From positions 1-38,380 of the IMG/VR virus record IMGVR_UViG_3300035698_002621: DNA of 38,380 nt. One strand, given 5' to 3'. Below, piece by piece: positions 30,380 through 37,568 of the stretch. Position 1 is the stretch's first letter. Every line of letters starts with the position of its first letter. The translations under genes and the position numbers were made by a program. The stretch comes from a virus. Below the pieces are notes generated by a model, which did no database searches, was not told the origin of the DNA, and saw only the letters and a list, made by a program, of their open reading frames with translations.

Positions 30380-30803
30380 CACCATACTCCTTTAGCTTGA
30401 TGTCCAAATCGCTCGCGATGTGAAGCAACTCGTCAATCAAATACCCCGCCTCGACGGTCGAGATATCACGCTCCGAAACGGGTACGATGTTGCCAAAGCT
30501 GTCTTCGCGAGTAGGGTAGCCAAGCGTAACAGCTCGCCTTTTAGCTTCCGAGATAACGTCCTCTTTGTAGTCACCTGTAAACGCTCCTATTTGCTGTGCT
30601 GATCCATGTATTTTGTGATTCTGGCTCATCTCACCGGTAGTACGCGGCCGCTTTGGTGGTGCGAGCTTCACGTATAGCTGGTGCGATTTATCGACATTCC
30701 TATTGTGCCGAAGTAGATCATATTGAGCTTGTAGTAAAATCGGAATATCAAACACAACCCTTCTCGGCTCTAACGTCACTTTCGCCGCTGGCAGTTCAAT
30801 CAT
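30369..30803 (-). CDS. Phage recombination-region protein, unknown (NinB-like position)
   Basis: The 144-residue protein has a basic segment, KRPRTTGEMSQNHKIHGSAQ, and then GYPTREDSFGNIVPVSERDI with VEAGYLIDELLHIASDLDIK. I recognise the RPRTTGxxSQNxxIxGxxQQI pattern from phage early regions, where it occurs next to annealing proteins and HNH nucleases. The order resembles that of NinB-type recombination mediators, but sequence similarity to NinB is not clear. The ATG shares a base with the annealing protein stop. Confidence 0.6.
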   Translation of the reverse strand: MIELPAAKVTLEPRRVVFDIPILLQAQYDLLRHNRNVDKSHQLYVKLAPPKRPRTTGEMSQNHKIHGSAQQIGAFTGDYKEDVISEAKRRAVTLGYPTREDSFGNIVPVSERDISTVEAGYLIDELLHIASDLDIKLKEYGDAE

Positions 30804-31645
30804 CAGAACAAATCACCAGATCGGTCAACCGGTGCGTCAAATGCTGCGGATACACCATCTTCAATGTACGGTTCGGTGTCGCTTGTAACGCCAATCTCGC
30901 TTGCTGCGAATATCGCACCGGCTGCTTTAGCATTCTCAAGCGTGTCGATTCTTTCCTCTTCGCGTCCGACAGATTCACATACGGATTTTAACTCGCGATA
31001 CACAGCACGCATGTCGTTGATGCTTTTCGCAGCTTCCATATCAAGTCGTGCACTATCAATAACCTCACGCGCTACGATTGTTTGGTACTGCTCGATGAGC
31101 TTCTCTATCTCTTGACGCGCTTTGTCCATATTCGGTAAGGCCCGTTGTGTCACAACCTCGGCTACGGTCTGAATCGATTGTGCAGGTATCGTCTCAATCT
31201 CGGTTTCGTCAAGCATCCCAAGGCCACAGATCGAAAGCGTAAGTCTCCGCTTCGCTTTCGTCTCGGCTTTCATGATTGCGTTCGCCAGCTTGTCTCCGGT
31301 CAATCCCTTGATAGTAACTGCGCCGGTCGCCGTGTCGGTTCGCCCTGTCTTGTCTTGACCCTTCGCCTTGATGATATACACACCATCGATGTTGTCGGAT
31401 TCGAGGTCTATCACAGACACCCCGTTGATCTTTCGCAACTGCTCGGTGGCGTCCTTAGTAGCGTACAACACTTCCTTTCCATTCAACCGCAGGTACTGAA
31501 ACGGTCGAGTTAACGGATTCAGCCCTAACGACTCACAGATACCATTGTAGTACGTCACCTTATCTTGCTCATTTAATCCTGAGATATCACCGCGCAATAC
31601 TATCGACGCAACGATATCACCTCTTGTAGCTACTTCATTACTCAT
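30803..31645 (-). CDS. Probable single-strand annealing protein (RecT/Redbeta-like)
   Basis: This 280-residue protein begins with the pattern LNEQDKVTYYNGICESLGLN, PLTRPFQYLRLNGKEVLYATKD and, near residue 125, AIMKAETKAKRRLTLSICGL followed by GMLDETE. Phage annealing proteins show the same 'LGLNPLT..' start and 'K.E.KA.RR.' helix. The middle is a coiled coil (ARQEIEKLIEQYQTIVAREV). The acidic C-terminus ends SGDLF, like the tip of proteins that touch SSB partners. HNH and small neighbours fit recombination. Family placement is not certain. Confidence 0.6.
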   Translation of the reverse strand: MSNEVATRGDIVASIVLRGDISGLNEQDKVTYYNGICESLGLNPLTRPFQYLRLNGKEVLYATKDATEQLRKINGVSVIDLESDNIDGVYIIKAKGQDKTGRTDTATGAVTIKGLTGDKLANAIMKAETKAKRRLTLSICGLGMLDETEIETIPAQSIQTVAEVVTQRALPNMDKARQEIEKLIEQYQTIVAREVIDSARLDMEAAKSINDMRAVYRELKSVCESVGREEERIDTLENAKAAGAIFAASEIGVTSDTEPYIEDGVSAAFDAPVDRSGDLF

Positions 31646-31752
31646 GTGGTTTCCTCCACTATGCCATCGTCGATTATCTCAGCGAGTTTGTCAAGTCGGT
31701 CACTGATTCCTTCGATCAACGCCATTTGTGACTCGGTGTACTTGACGGTCAT
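31642..31752 (-). CDS. 36-residue protein
   Basis: A short frame with GGAGGAAAA upstream of ATG 31752 (overlapping the preceding stop, ATGA) and ending inside the next ATG (ATGA). The sequence is a charged amphipathic helix (ESQMALIEGISDRLDKLAEI). The good ribosome binding site and double overlap support a real small gene. No family is recognised. Confidence 0.62.
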   Translation of the reverse strand: MTVKYTESQMALIEGISDRLDKLAEIIDDGIVEETT

Positions 31753-31937
31753 TTTTCCTCCCAATCGTCACACTCGCCATCGTCTATGCTGTGTGTTCGG
31801 TACACGTCAACTCCTTTGCTATCGGGTCTAAGTTGGTAGTGGTCGATCACGAAACCGCAGCGGTACTCGTAATCTTCGGTGTACTTATTGAAAAACCGCT
31901 CCCAATACGTACAGGTCTTGCACGATCTAACGTTCAT
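31749..31937 (-). CDS. Small cysteine-rich protein
   Basis: The 62-residue product has C6xxC9 near the start (SCKTCTYWER), then C27 and C56, a possible zinc-binding fold, and ends in acidic DDGECDDWEEK. Its start overlaps the upstream gene by 11 bases. It is like many small early phage proteins with CxxCxxW starts; the role is unknown. Confidence 0.58.
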   Translation of the reverse strand: MNVRSCKTCTYWERFFNKYTEDYEYRCGFVIDHYQLRPDSKGVDVYRTHSIDDGECDDWEEK

Positions 31938-32202
31938 CCTGCTTCCTCATATCGGCGATAACCGCCGCATCAACTTTGTTCATCTCTTCGGGTTTTAGCA
32001 TGTCTGATATTTCATACTGTGGCACGTTTAGTACCCAGTCGAGACTACCAGGAACGGTCACGTCAACGACCGAAAGCGTAACGTCGATCTTATCCCAATC
32101 ATACTCGCCGAGGTTGCAATTCCCCTCGTATTCAACCGTTACCGGCCAATCTTCTCCGTTAAGTCTTACCATCATGGTAATCCGTCCCTCAAATTGTGTC
32201 AT
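31927..32202 (-). CDS. Small early protein, beta-rich
   Basis: The 91-residue protein is beta-rich and acidic (MMVRLNGEDWPVTVEYEGN, DKIDVTLSVVDVTVP) with a helical end (EMNKVDAAVIADMRKQ). The ATG overlaps the HTH gene's stop. No family is recognised; it may be a DNA mimic or inhibitor by its charge, but that is a guess. Confidence 0.55.
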   Translation of the reverse strand: MTQFEGRITMMVRLNGEDWPVTVEYEGNCNLGEYDWDKIDVTLSVVDVTVPGSLDWVLNVPQYEISDMLKPEEMNKVDAAVIADMRKQDER

Positions 32203-32384
32203 TTTGTCTCCTTGAATGTTTGGACCTTGCGCGACTCTCGCCAGTCGTCAATATCCTCTTGTGTGAACATCGGCGTTGCACCAAATCGGTAAAACGCCAA
32301 CCCGTCTCTCGTGTAGTTTTGCACCGTGCGCTTTGTCACGCCCATGATCTCCGCTACCTGGTCGATACTTAACCACTGTTTCAT
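32199..32384 (-). CDS. Small HTH/excisionase-like DNA-binding protein
   Basis: The 61-residue protein is a single winged-helix domain of the HTH_17/MerR-like type: LSIDQVAEIMGVTKRTVQNY at residues 5-24, then a wing (GLAFYRFGATPMFTQEDIDD). Such proteins act as excisionases or early regulators. With no integrase in the genome a regulatory role is more likely. It starts inside the stop of the preceding membrane protein (ATGA). Confidence 0.75.
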   Translation of the reverse strand: MKQWLSIDQVAEIMGVTKRTVQNYTRDGLAFYRFGATPMFTQEDIDDWRESRKVQTFKETK

Positions 32385-32575
32385 ATCATTCCCGAAACGA
32401 TCATAATCACCAAAGCTACGGCTATGAATGTGAGAAACAGGATCGAAGAACCGAACATTATCGGTTCACACACGTTTTCAAATCTGTCATGCGTAAACAG
32501 ATTTACAGCAAGTGCGCCGAGACATACCAGGATCGACAAGCACCCACACAATAGCAACACTAATATGATATCCAT
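32381..32575 (-). CDS. Small membrane protein, first early gene
   Basis: The 64-residue protein has two transmembrane segments, about residues 3-27 and 42-62, joined by a short hydrophilic loop (FTHDRFENVCEP). The ATG has AGGGGGAG two bases upstream, and a good promoter lies 26 bases before it. As the first gene of the early transcript it might act in superinfection exclusion or host take-over. No family is recognised. Confidence 0.65.
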   Translation of the reverse strand: MDIILVLLLCGCLSILVCLGALAVNLFTHDRFENVCEPIMFGSSILFLTFIAVALVIMIVSGMI

Positions 32576-32600
32576 GACTCCCCCTTGTTAATCTACAACT

Positions 32601-32629
32601 ACCATACTACATCCATCGGAACTATGCAA
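32601..32629 (-). promoter_or_regulatory. Candidate sigma70 promoter for the early operon
   Basis: On the minus strand TTGCAT (32629-32624) and TATGGT (32606-32601) are separated by exactly 17 bases. The -10 lies 26 bases before the ATG of the first early gene, leaving room for a short leader with AGGGGGAG. Confidence 0.5.
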
Positions 32630-32884
32630 CATCTATTTACATCTTTTTGCACGAAGTGAAAAAGGCATAGGTAGGGGTGCCAAAATGGCGTATCAAGTTG
32701 AAATAAGGAAGTGGTTTATTTTAAGTTCGGAATATCAACCGTGGGTTTAGTTTTATGGAGGTAAGTATTTGCATAGATAGGGTATGCGTAGTGTCGATGT
32801 TACGAACTACACATAGGCTCAAGTGTGGCAGTATATGTCACAAACTGTTGCCACTTATCAACAAGTGTTTACAATTTGCGGCAA

Positions 32885-32945
32885 TGCTCGGCGATAAACT
32901 CGGAATACCGATAGTGTGTATCTCTTCCGAGTTTATCGCCGAGCA
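32885..32945. repeat. Perfect 21-bp inverted repeat with 19-base loop
   Basis: TGCTCGGCGATAAACTCGGAA (32885-32905) and its exact complement (32925-32945) flank 19 bases. The right arm begins two bases after the stop of the spanin-like gene. Neither side is followed by a run of Ts, so it is not a typical intrinsic terminator, although it lies where the late transcript should end. A protein-binding or recombination site is also possible. Confidence 0.85.
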
Positions 32946-32946
32946 C

Positions 32947-33333
32947 CTATGTTACAAGCACGATGAGAAGTGCGGCGAGAATCGTGACTATTCCGATTAC
33001 GTATGACCGTATAGTGACGTCACGTATTCGATTTTCGACGTCTTTCTCGTAGTCGCGAAAGTCGTTGCCTATTTGCTTCATGCTGTCTTGTGTAGACTTC
33101 ATGGCTGCCGCCGCCGTCTGTAGACTCTCGGATATCGTTTGCAGCCTCGGCGATAACCTCGCTACCGTTCCGTAAAGCTGTAGATGCGCTTGATAAGCCG
33201 TCTCCAACTCGTCGTAGATCGCCAGAAAGTGGTCCGCTATCTCCGCGTCCGTCATCTCGCCTACCTCTGCCGAGAAGGTAGGAAACGACACCAACAGCAA
33301 TAGAAATAACAACAGCCATGGCAACCTTAGCAT
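32947..33333 (-). CDS. Spanin-like or exported coiled-coil membrane protein
   Basis: The chosen start is ATG 33333, six bases after AGGTGG; a TTG at 33339 overlaps the upstream stop. The 128 residues begin with a hydrophobic signal segment (LPWLLLFLLLLVSFPTF) ending in a likely SPase I site (SA-E), then a coiled coil (residues about 30-100) and a C-terminal membrane helix (YVIGIVTILAALLIVLV). No lipobox Cys is seen, so it is not a standard Rz1 or unimolecular spanin, but position after lysis genes and the coiled coil favour an envelope-disruption role. Confidence 0.6.
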   Translation of the reverse strand: MLRLPWLLLFLLLLVSFPTFSAEVGEMTDAEIADHFLAIYDELETAYQAHLQLYGTVARLSPRLQTISESLQTAAAAMKSTQDSMKQIGNDFRDYEKDVENRIRDVTIRSYVIGIVTILAALLIVLVT

Positions 33334-33352
33334 ATTCAACCACCTTTTTCAT
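33020..33352 (-). CDS. Overlapping alternative frame with N-terminal membrane helix (uncertain)
   Basis: This 110-codon frame lies almost wholly over the spanin-like gene, in another frame. It begins KKVVEYAKVAMAVVISIAVG, a type II membrane anchor, then an Arg/Gly/Asp-rich linker, and ends with a strongly basic helix (RQRLSRLRERRRK). Nested lysis genes exist (Rz/Rz1), so it is listed, but its ribosome binding site is weak and the frame may be a by-product of its partner. Confidence 0.28.
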   Translation of the reverse strand: MKKVVEYAKVAMAVVISIAVGVVSYLLGRGRRDDGRGDSGPLSGDLRRVGDGLSSASTALRNGSEVIAEAANDIRESTDGGGSHEVYTRQHEANRQRLSRLRERRRKSNT

Positions 33353-33584
33353 TCTTTTTCTGCCATGCTTTCGCAGCTTGCGCTACTGCAACCATTCCAG
33401 CTCCCGTCGTTAGCGCAATCCCCGCATCCGGCAGGCTCATAAACATCGCTACCGTTCCCGCTAACGCGACCCCGAAACCTATCACGGCACCCGGAACCAC
33501 AATCAACCGCAAAGCACTCGTGTTGTATCGGTCGTCTTGATACCAGCGAGATTTCTCCCCTGTGATCGGTGTCACTGTCGTCAT
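33336..33584 (-). CDS. Small membrane protein, holin candidate
   Basis: This 82-residue protein has two hydrophobic segments (about residues 25-49, LRLIVVPGAVIGFGVALAG, and 53-72, AGIALTTGAGMVAVAQAA) and a charged C-terminus (WQKKNEKGG). GGAG lies eight bases before the ATG. Build and place between the metallophosphoesterase and the spanin-like gene are those of a two-span (class II-type) holin. The 113-residue protein next to the amidase is the other candidate. Confidence 0.6.
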   Translation of the reverse strand: MTTVTPITGEKSRWYQDDRYNTSALRLIVVPGAVIGFGVALAGTVAMFMSLPDAGIALTTGAGMVAVAQAAKAWQKKNEKGG

Positions 33585-33587
33585 AAG

Positions 33588-34322
33588 TTATTCTCCCCAT
33601 GTTCTACCCTCGAATGTAAACGAGCCGTTGATAATGTTTATCGGATACAGGCTGAAACCGCCATCGTCGTGTAGGTACATAACAGCAAAGCCGTTTTGCC
33701 AACCCATCGGGCGACCTTTGGCATACTCCGGCGCGAGGTCACACAAGCAGCCTATCGTCCAGGCTTGTATCTCATCGGCATAGTTTGGCACGCCTCGTGA
33801 AAACACCTGGAAGCGGTGAACATCGCCAGAGATTACGTTACCCATATAGACGTCAAGGTGCTTTGCCGCCGGATACTTGCCGTGATAGTATCCGTGGAGC
33901 ATGTTCAGTTTGCCGAGTTTGACCGGTTGACCATCACGGAACCTGTGCCAACCGATACCGCGACCGGAGAAATTAAACTCCACCTCGTAGTCGATCACGC
34001 CTTCGAGGGCCGGCACGGCGTCAATCCATCGCTCGATACGTTCGTCGTGGTTTCCTTCAAGCTTGATGAGCTTCGCGACCTCTTGCCATTCGTCAAGCTC
34101 TCTGTGTGCGAGGTCATAGTCGCCTCGTAGCCGCCTCGATTCCAAATGCCGTAGCTTTTCCTTGTCGAATGATGATAGGTAGTTGAGGTCAAGCCAATCA
34201 CCAAGATCAACAACTATATCCGGTCGCCAATCCTTAGCAAATTTCTTGACGAGTTGGTAGCTTGGATGCGGTTCCTCATCATGCCGTAGATGTGCGTCGG
34301 TCATAATCAGTACGCGTTTCAC
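33588..34322 (-). CDS. Calcineurin-like metallophosphoesterase
   Basis: The best start is GTG 34322, forming GTGA with the amidase stop; an ATG at 34352 would overlap it further. The 244 residues hold the two-metal phosphoesterase motifs: DAH at 9-11, LGDWLD near 40-45, GNHDER at 90-95, HGYYHGK near 143-149 and SGDVHR further on. These enzymes cut phosphodiesters or phosphate monoesters. The role in lysis-region operons is not established. Confidence 0.85.
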   Translation of the reverse strand: MKRVLIMTDAHLRHDEEPHPSYQLVKKFAKDWRPDIVVDLGDWLDLNYLSSFDKEKLRHLESRRLRGDYDLAHRELDEWQEVAKLIKLEGNHDERIERWIDAVPALEGVIDYEVEFNFSGRGIGWHRFRDGQPVKLGKLNMLHGYYHGKYPAAKHLDVYMGNVISGDVHRFQVFSRGVPNYADEIQAWTIGCLCDLAPEYAKGRPMGWQNGFAVMYLHDDGGFSLYPINIINGSFTFEGRTWGE

Positions 34323-34762
34323 ATCCGTAACCCTCGCTTGAACCCGTGCCATGCGTGACGATCGCTAACCCAATAACATGGGCAGTCTTTACCGGTCACA
34401 TCCCAATGACGCAGCATGTTGCATGGCTTTAGATTGTAGTCGCTTAGTAGCTCTTCTGCAAGCCACGCGGCACTTGACATGGTCGCTTCAGTAAAAACAC
34501 CAGTCTCGGTAGGGTGACATAGTTCGACGCCAACGAATATCCAGTTGGGCGTTCTGCCTGCGTGTTGCGTTGCATGATCTGGGTACTGATTCTTGAGGTA
34601 TGTAGTGTAGCAATGGCTCCCACAGTGCCATACAACGCGCTCACGGTCCGCAAACTGCCATATGGCTCCATCTATACCTATGCAGTAATGGCAGCCGCTG
34701 TACGTCTGTTTTGTTGGATCATCGAAATACCGATACGCTTGCTCTGGTGTCTGACCAGGCAT
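34319..34762 (-). CDS. N-acetylmuramoyl-L-alanine amidase endolysin (Amidase_2 fold); start uncertain
   Basis: Starting at ATG 34762 the protein has 147 residues. It shows SGCHYCIGIDGAIWQFAD, then the zinc-binding C-terminal pattern LRHWDVTGKDCP, as in T7 lysozyme-type amidases that cleave the peptide from muramic acid. The first zinc ligand of the family should come from a segment just upstream: in frame the DNA reads LGVVWHYTG immediately before the ATG, with no ATG, GTG or TTG between it and the stop at 34889-34891. So the true product must begin upstream by an unusual start, a frameshift from the neighbouring gene, or an assembly error. Confidence 0.82.
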   Translation of the reverse strand: MPGQTPEQAYRYFDDPTKQTYSGCHYCIGIDGAIWQFADRERVVWHCGSHCYTTYLKNQYPDHATQHAGRTPNWIFVGVELCHPTETGVFTEATMSSAAWLAEELLSDYNLKPCNMLRHWDVTGKDCPCYWVSDRHAWHGFKRGLRM

Positions 34763-34857
34763 ACCGGTATAGTGCCATACGACGCCGAGTGTTTGAGGTC
34801 TTATATAATCAGAGCCGAAATGTGCAGTGACCCCGACAAACTTCTTTTTGATTTCCG

Positions 34858-35199
34858 TTACGTCAACCTCGCAAAGAACGCAATGATTTTATCCCAATTT
34901 GAGACAGCCGACACGATGACTGCCATGATAGCCACTTCCATGCCTCGCTGCCTCGCTACGCCCTTGCCTAATTTATCGCGCCGTTTCATCAAAAGGTCAA
35001 GCTTTGTGCATATAATAGCGATATCTTTTTGCATCTCAGGGATTAACGCTGCGGATGTCGAGACTCCGTTGTATAGCGTTTCCCTTATATCGTGTATGTG
35101 CTTGTCTTGCCTAGCCTGAGTTTTGATTACTTGCGCGAACTTCTCAGCGCATACCGCGTCGTATTGCTCTTTGCTCACCTGTTGTACTCCTGCTGTCAT
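34858..35199 (-). CDS. Membrane protein with coiled coil, holin-like
   Basis: The 113-residue protein has an N-terminal coiled coil (QYDAVCAEKFAQVIKTQARQ and IICTKLDLLMKRRDKLGKGV) and a single C-terminal hydrophobic helix (MEVAIMAVIVSAVSNWDKII). Its ATG overlaps the upstream stop. The location before the amidase gene suggests a holin or membrane-anchored lysis regulator. The end of the gene overlaps the region encoding the amidase N-terminus, in the +1 relation. Confidence 0.6.
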   Translation of the reverse strand: MTAGVQQVSKEQYDAVCAEKFAQVIKTQARQDKHIHDIRETLYNGVSTSAALIPEMQKDIAIICTKLDLLMKRRDKLGKGVARQRGMEVAIMAVIVSAVSNWDKIIAFFARLT

Positions 35200-35840
35200 T
35201 TTACTGACTCTGTTCTTGAGCCTATTGTGTCAGATTCGTAGTGGAAGTCAAACTCCAAAAAGCAAGCGTTGCCGGTATAGGTGTCCGTACCCTCGTCACC
35301 CAACCTCGTGAGGCGACATATCACGATATTACTAATGGTCAAGCCAGTGCCATCCATTGTCGTAAAATCGTCGAGTTGATGTTTGTAAGCTGTCCCGTCA
35401 GCAGGGACGGTGATTGTATCTGTCGTAGTCGCACCGAACGTTCCGCCTATGTTTTGTATGGTGTACTCAAACTCCCATACTACATTACCACCATTAGTAC
35501 TATCAGGCGACCAATGGATGTGTGGATATATATCGCTACCTTCTTTATAACCGTGTGGCATTTGCGCAGCAAAATGTAGCGATTCGTCGTCATCATTACC
35601 GCTGTCGAACTTGAACACAAACACACTACCGGTAACACCGAAGTTCTCGAATGCTGGTTCTGACTTAGAAGGATTGAGTTTTGTGTTCTGTGCAGGCACC
35701 CGCAAGTCATCCCACACGGTAGCCGTTCCTTCCATCCTCTGCGTGCCGTCGGCTTCAAATTGCGTGAAGTTTGTACCGTCGCCAAACTGCCAAGGCTTTT
35801 TCACTACGTAAGTCGTACCGTTCCAGTTCCAGCTATTCAT
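35196..35840 (-). CDS. Phage virion-associated protein, beta-rich
   Basis: The 214-residue protein has HGYKEGSDIYPHIHWSPD followed by VVWEFEYTIQNIGGTFG, a pattern that I recognise from many environmental phage genomes at the end of the tail region. It is beta-rich and probably a jelly-roll type. GGAG lies six bases before the ATG. It follows the beta-helix spike, so an accessory tail or fibre role is likely. No enzyme motif is evident. Confidence 0.7.
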   Translation of the reverse strand: MNSWNWNGTTYVVKKPWQFGDGTNFTQFEADGTQRMEGTATVWDDLRVPAQNTKLNPSKSEPAFENFGVTGSVFVFKFDSGNDDDESLHFAAQMPHGYKEGSDIYPHIHWSPDSTNGGNVVWEFEYTIQNIGGTFGATTTDTITVPADGTAYKHQLDDFTTMDGTGLTISNIVICRLTRLGDEGTDTYTGNACFLEFDFHYESDTIGSRTESVK

Positions 35841-37568
35841 CTAATACTCCACCGTGTTTGTACCGAGGTTTGTGAAGTTAGTCCCATTATTAAACGACCT
35901 CGATGAGTTTATGATAGTGCTATCTGCCGTTCCTGATATAAGTACCCCATTTCCGGAACAATCCACCACCAATATCCCTGAGAACACGTTTTGGCTGCTT
36001 GTGCAAAGGATGCCACTACTATTCGCAGGCGTGTCCGAGTTGTCAAGATTCCGCATGGCGATATTAGCGAATTGATTACGCTCGGACGCAACGATAGCGA
36101 TGCCCGTGGCAGATGACGCTCCGTCGCTACATATAAAATCAGTTATATTTAGATTTACAAATCTACAGTCATCGCTCGTGGCCAACGTAACGCCACTTGC
36201 TCCGGTGTCTGACGATGACAAATTTTTAATAACGATATCAGAGAAGTTAGACCTGTCGCTATCGCCAATAAATATCCCTATTACAGGGCCTGCTATGACA
36301 GTAGCTTCGCCATCTATATTAACCGTAGACGCGGTGAAGTTCCTGCAATGGTCAAGAAGTAGCCCCACGTTTGAAAAACCTATCAAGTCAATGTCTGCGA
36401 TAGTCATATTATCGCAGTAGGTGAACTCCGCACAGTCAGTATACGCGTCTGAAATCATTACGCCACTAATAAATGAATCATCAACGTATGACATGTACAG
36501 AACTTGGATATCATTCGTATCAGCGGAGTTTCGTGTAATCTTTATATCGCGAATCTTGATATCTGTGATTTCCGTCCCGCTACCGCCAACCGCCTCTATT
36601 GCGTAATCATTCGCGTTCTTTTCAATGATGGTATTTGCGCCCTCGCCCTCAAGTATTACATTGCTTTTCATTTCGATTGCCGCGCCAATGTTATACGTTC
36701 CTGAGGTAAGATGAACCTTTCCGCCTATGCCGCTTGATGACATAAGAGCGATGACAGAATTGATTTCTACCTCGTCGTTCGTACCGTCGCAATAGACATC
36801 AGCACTGCCAGGGTAGTATTGGCTCGCTACATTTATCGTGAGCTTATTATTGTAGACTCTCGAAGTACCACCACTCGCAATGAATCTCGCAACGGCGTTG
36901 CTATCATTCTTCCACGCCTCTTCGATCTCGCGCATGATTAACACCGTCTCGCCAAGTTCACCCGGTCTGCGAATCATGCGGGCATTGAATATCTCAACCG
37001 TTGAATCGATGTTTTCAGCTTCGCCCGCGCTACCGATCTGCAACCGCGCCCATTCGCCAGGTTGCAGAAAGTGCCACATTCCTGTAAGGGTTACGACATA
37101 GATATGCTTGGCGGTTTTGTGATACTTCCACCAATAGTCTGCAAGCTTGTTTAGTGTATCGATGTCGGTTATATCTTCATTCCCAAACTCAAAGGTTTTC
37201 TCGCCGTGCTTGTCTACGTCGTTAAAATCAGCGAACTTGTCATGCACGTACCCCTCCGCACCTGATACCATTCTCACGGCTTTACCACGAATAAAAACGC
37301 TCTTGAGATTAACCGTACCGCCTGTGCTGTTTGTGAGTAGTATACGCGCTGAACCAGGACGCTCATTTATCCAATCATCCTGCGACGTAAAGGTGGTTGT
37401 CTGTGTCATATCGGTCACACTACCATCGTCGGTTATTGACTCTAAGGTAGCCGACCTCATTCCGATAATGCGCCTTGTCGATGTGTTGTAGTTGGCTTTA
37501 CCACCACCTACAAATACTTTAGGCTCTGGTGTGTCATATGTAGTGCCGTCTCTACCGCGCATTTCCAT
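35841..37568 (-). CDS. Tail spike / beta-helix tail protein
   Basis: This 575-residue protein has two parts. Residues 1-235 form a tail-hub-type lead (LNKLADYWWKYHKTAKHIYV, FLQPGEWARLQIGS, MREIEEAWKNDSNAVARF). Residues about 240-575 have the start of a right-handed beta-helix (VYCDGTNDEVEINSVIALM, GGKVHLTSGTYNIGAAIEMK) and then recurrent short turns (NIDG, ITDI, ANIAM, INSS). Such spikes bind and often cut host surface glycans. Catalytic residues are not evident by eye. The gene starts right at the end of the tail hub gene. Confidence 0.78.
   Translation of the reverse strand: MEMRGRDGTTYDTPEPKVFVGGGKANYNTSTRRIIGMRSATLESITDDGSVTDMTQTTTFTSQDDWINERPGSARILLTNSTGGTVNLKSVFIRGKAVRMVSGAEGYVHDKFADFNDVDKHGEKTFEFGNEDITDIDTLNKLADYWWKYHKTAKHIYVVTLTGMWHFLQPGEWARLQIGSAGEAENIDSTVEIFNARMIRRPGELGETVLIMREIEEAWKNDSNAVARFIASGGTSRVYNNKLTINVASQYYPGSADVYCDGTNDEVEINSVIALMSSSGIGGKVHLTSGTYNIGAAIEMKSNVILEGEGANTIIEKNANDYAIEAVGGSGTEITDIKIRDIKITRNSADTNDIQVLYMSYVDDSFISGVMISDAYTDCAEFTYCDNMTIADIDLIGFSNVGLLLDHCRNFTASTVNIDGEATVIAGPVIGIFIGDSDRSNFSDIVIKNLSSSDTGASGVTLATSDDCRFVNLNITDFICSDGASSATGIAIVASERNQFANIAMRNLDNSDTPANSSGILCTSSQNVFSGILVVDCSGNGVLISGTADSTIINSSRSFNNGTNFTNLGTNTVEY

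Larger units (their letters stand above)
32576..32946. other. 371-bp intergenic region between late and early operons
   Basis: This is the largest gap of the genome. It holds the candidate early promoter (32601-32629), the 21-bp inverted repeat (32885-32945), a smaller stem GTGGCA/TGCCAC near 32825-32855 and TTATCAACA near 32866, one base from a DnaA box. No gene with a ribosome binding site is seen on either strand. The region is the natural place of a control centre. Confidence 0.7.

Noticed and set aside
32199-32384. Excisionase of a temperate phage
   Set aside because: The fold fits, but no integrase or CI-like repressor is seen in the complete circle, so a regulatory role is preferred.
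32755-33006. Plus-strand frame of 83 codons in the intergenic region
   Set aside because: It runs through both arms of the inverted repeat and into the end of the spanin-like gene, lacks a ribosome binding site and is the only gene it would add on that strand.
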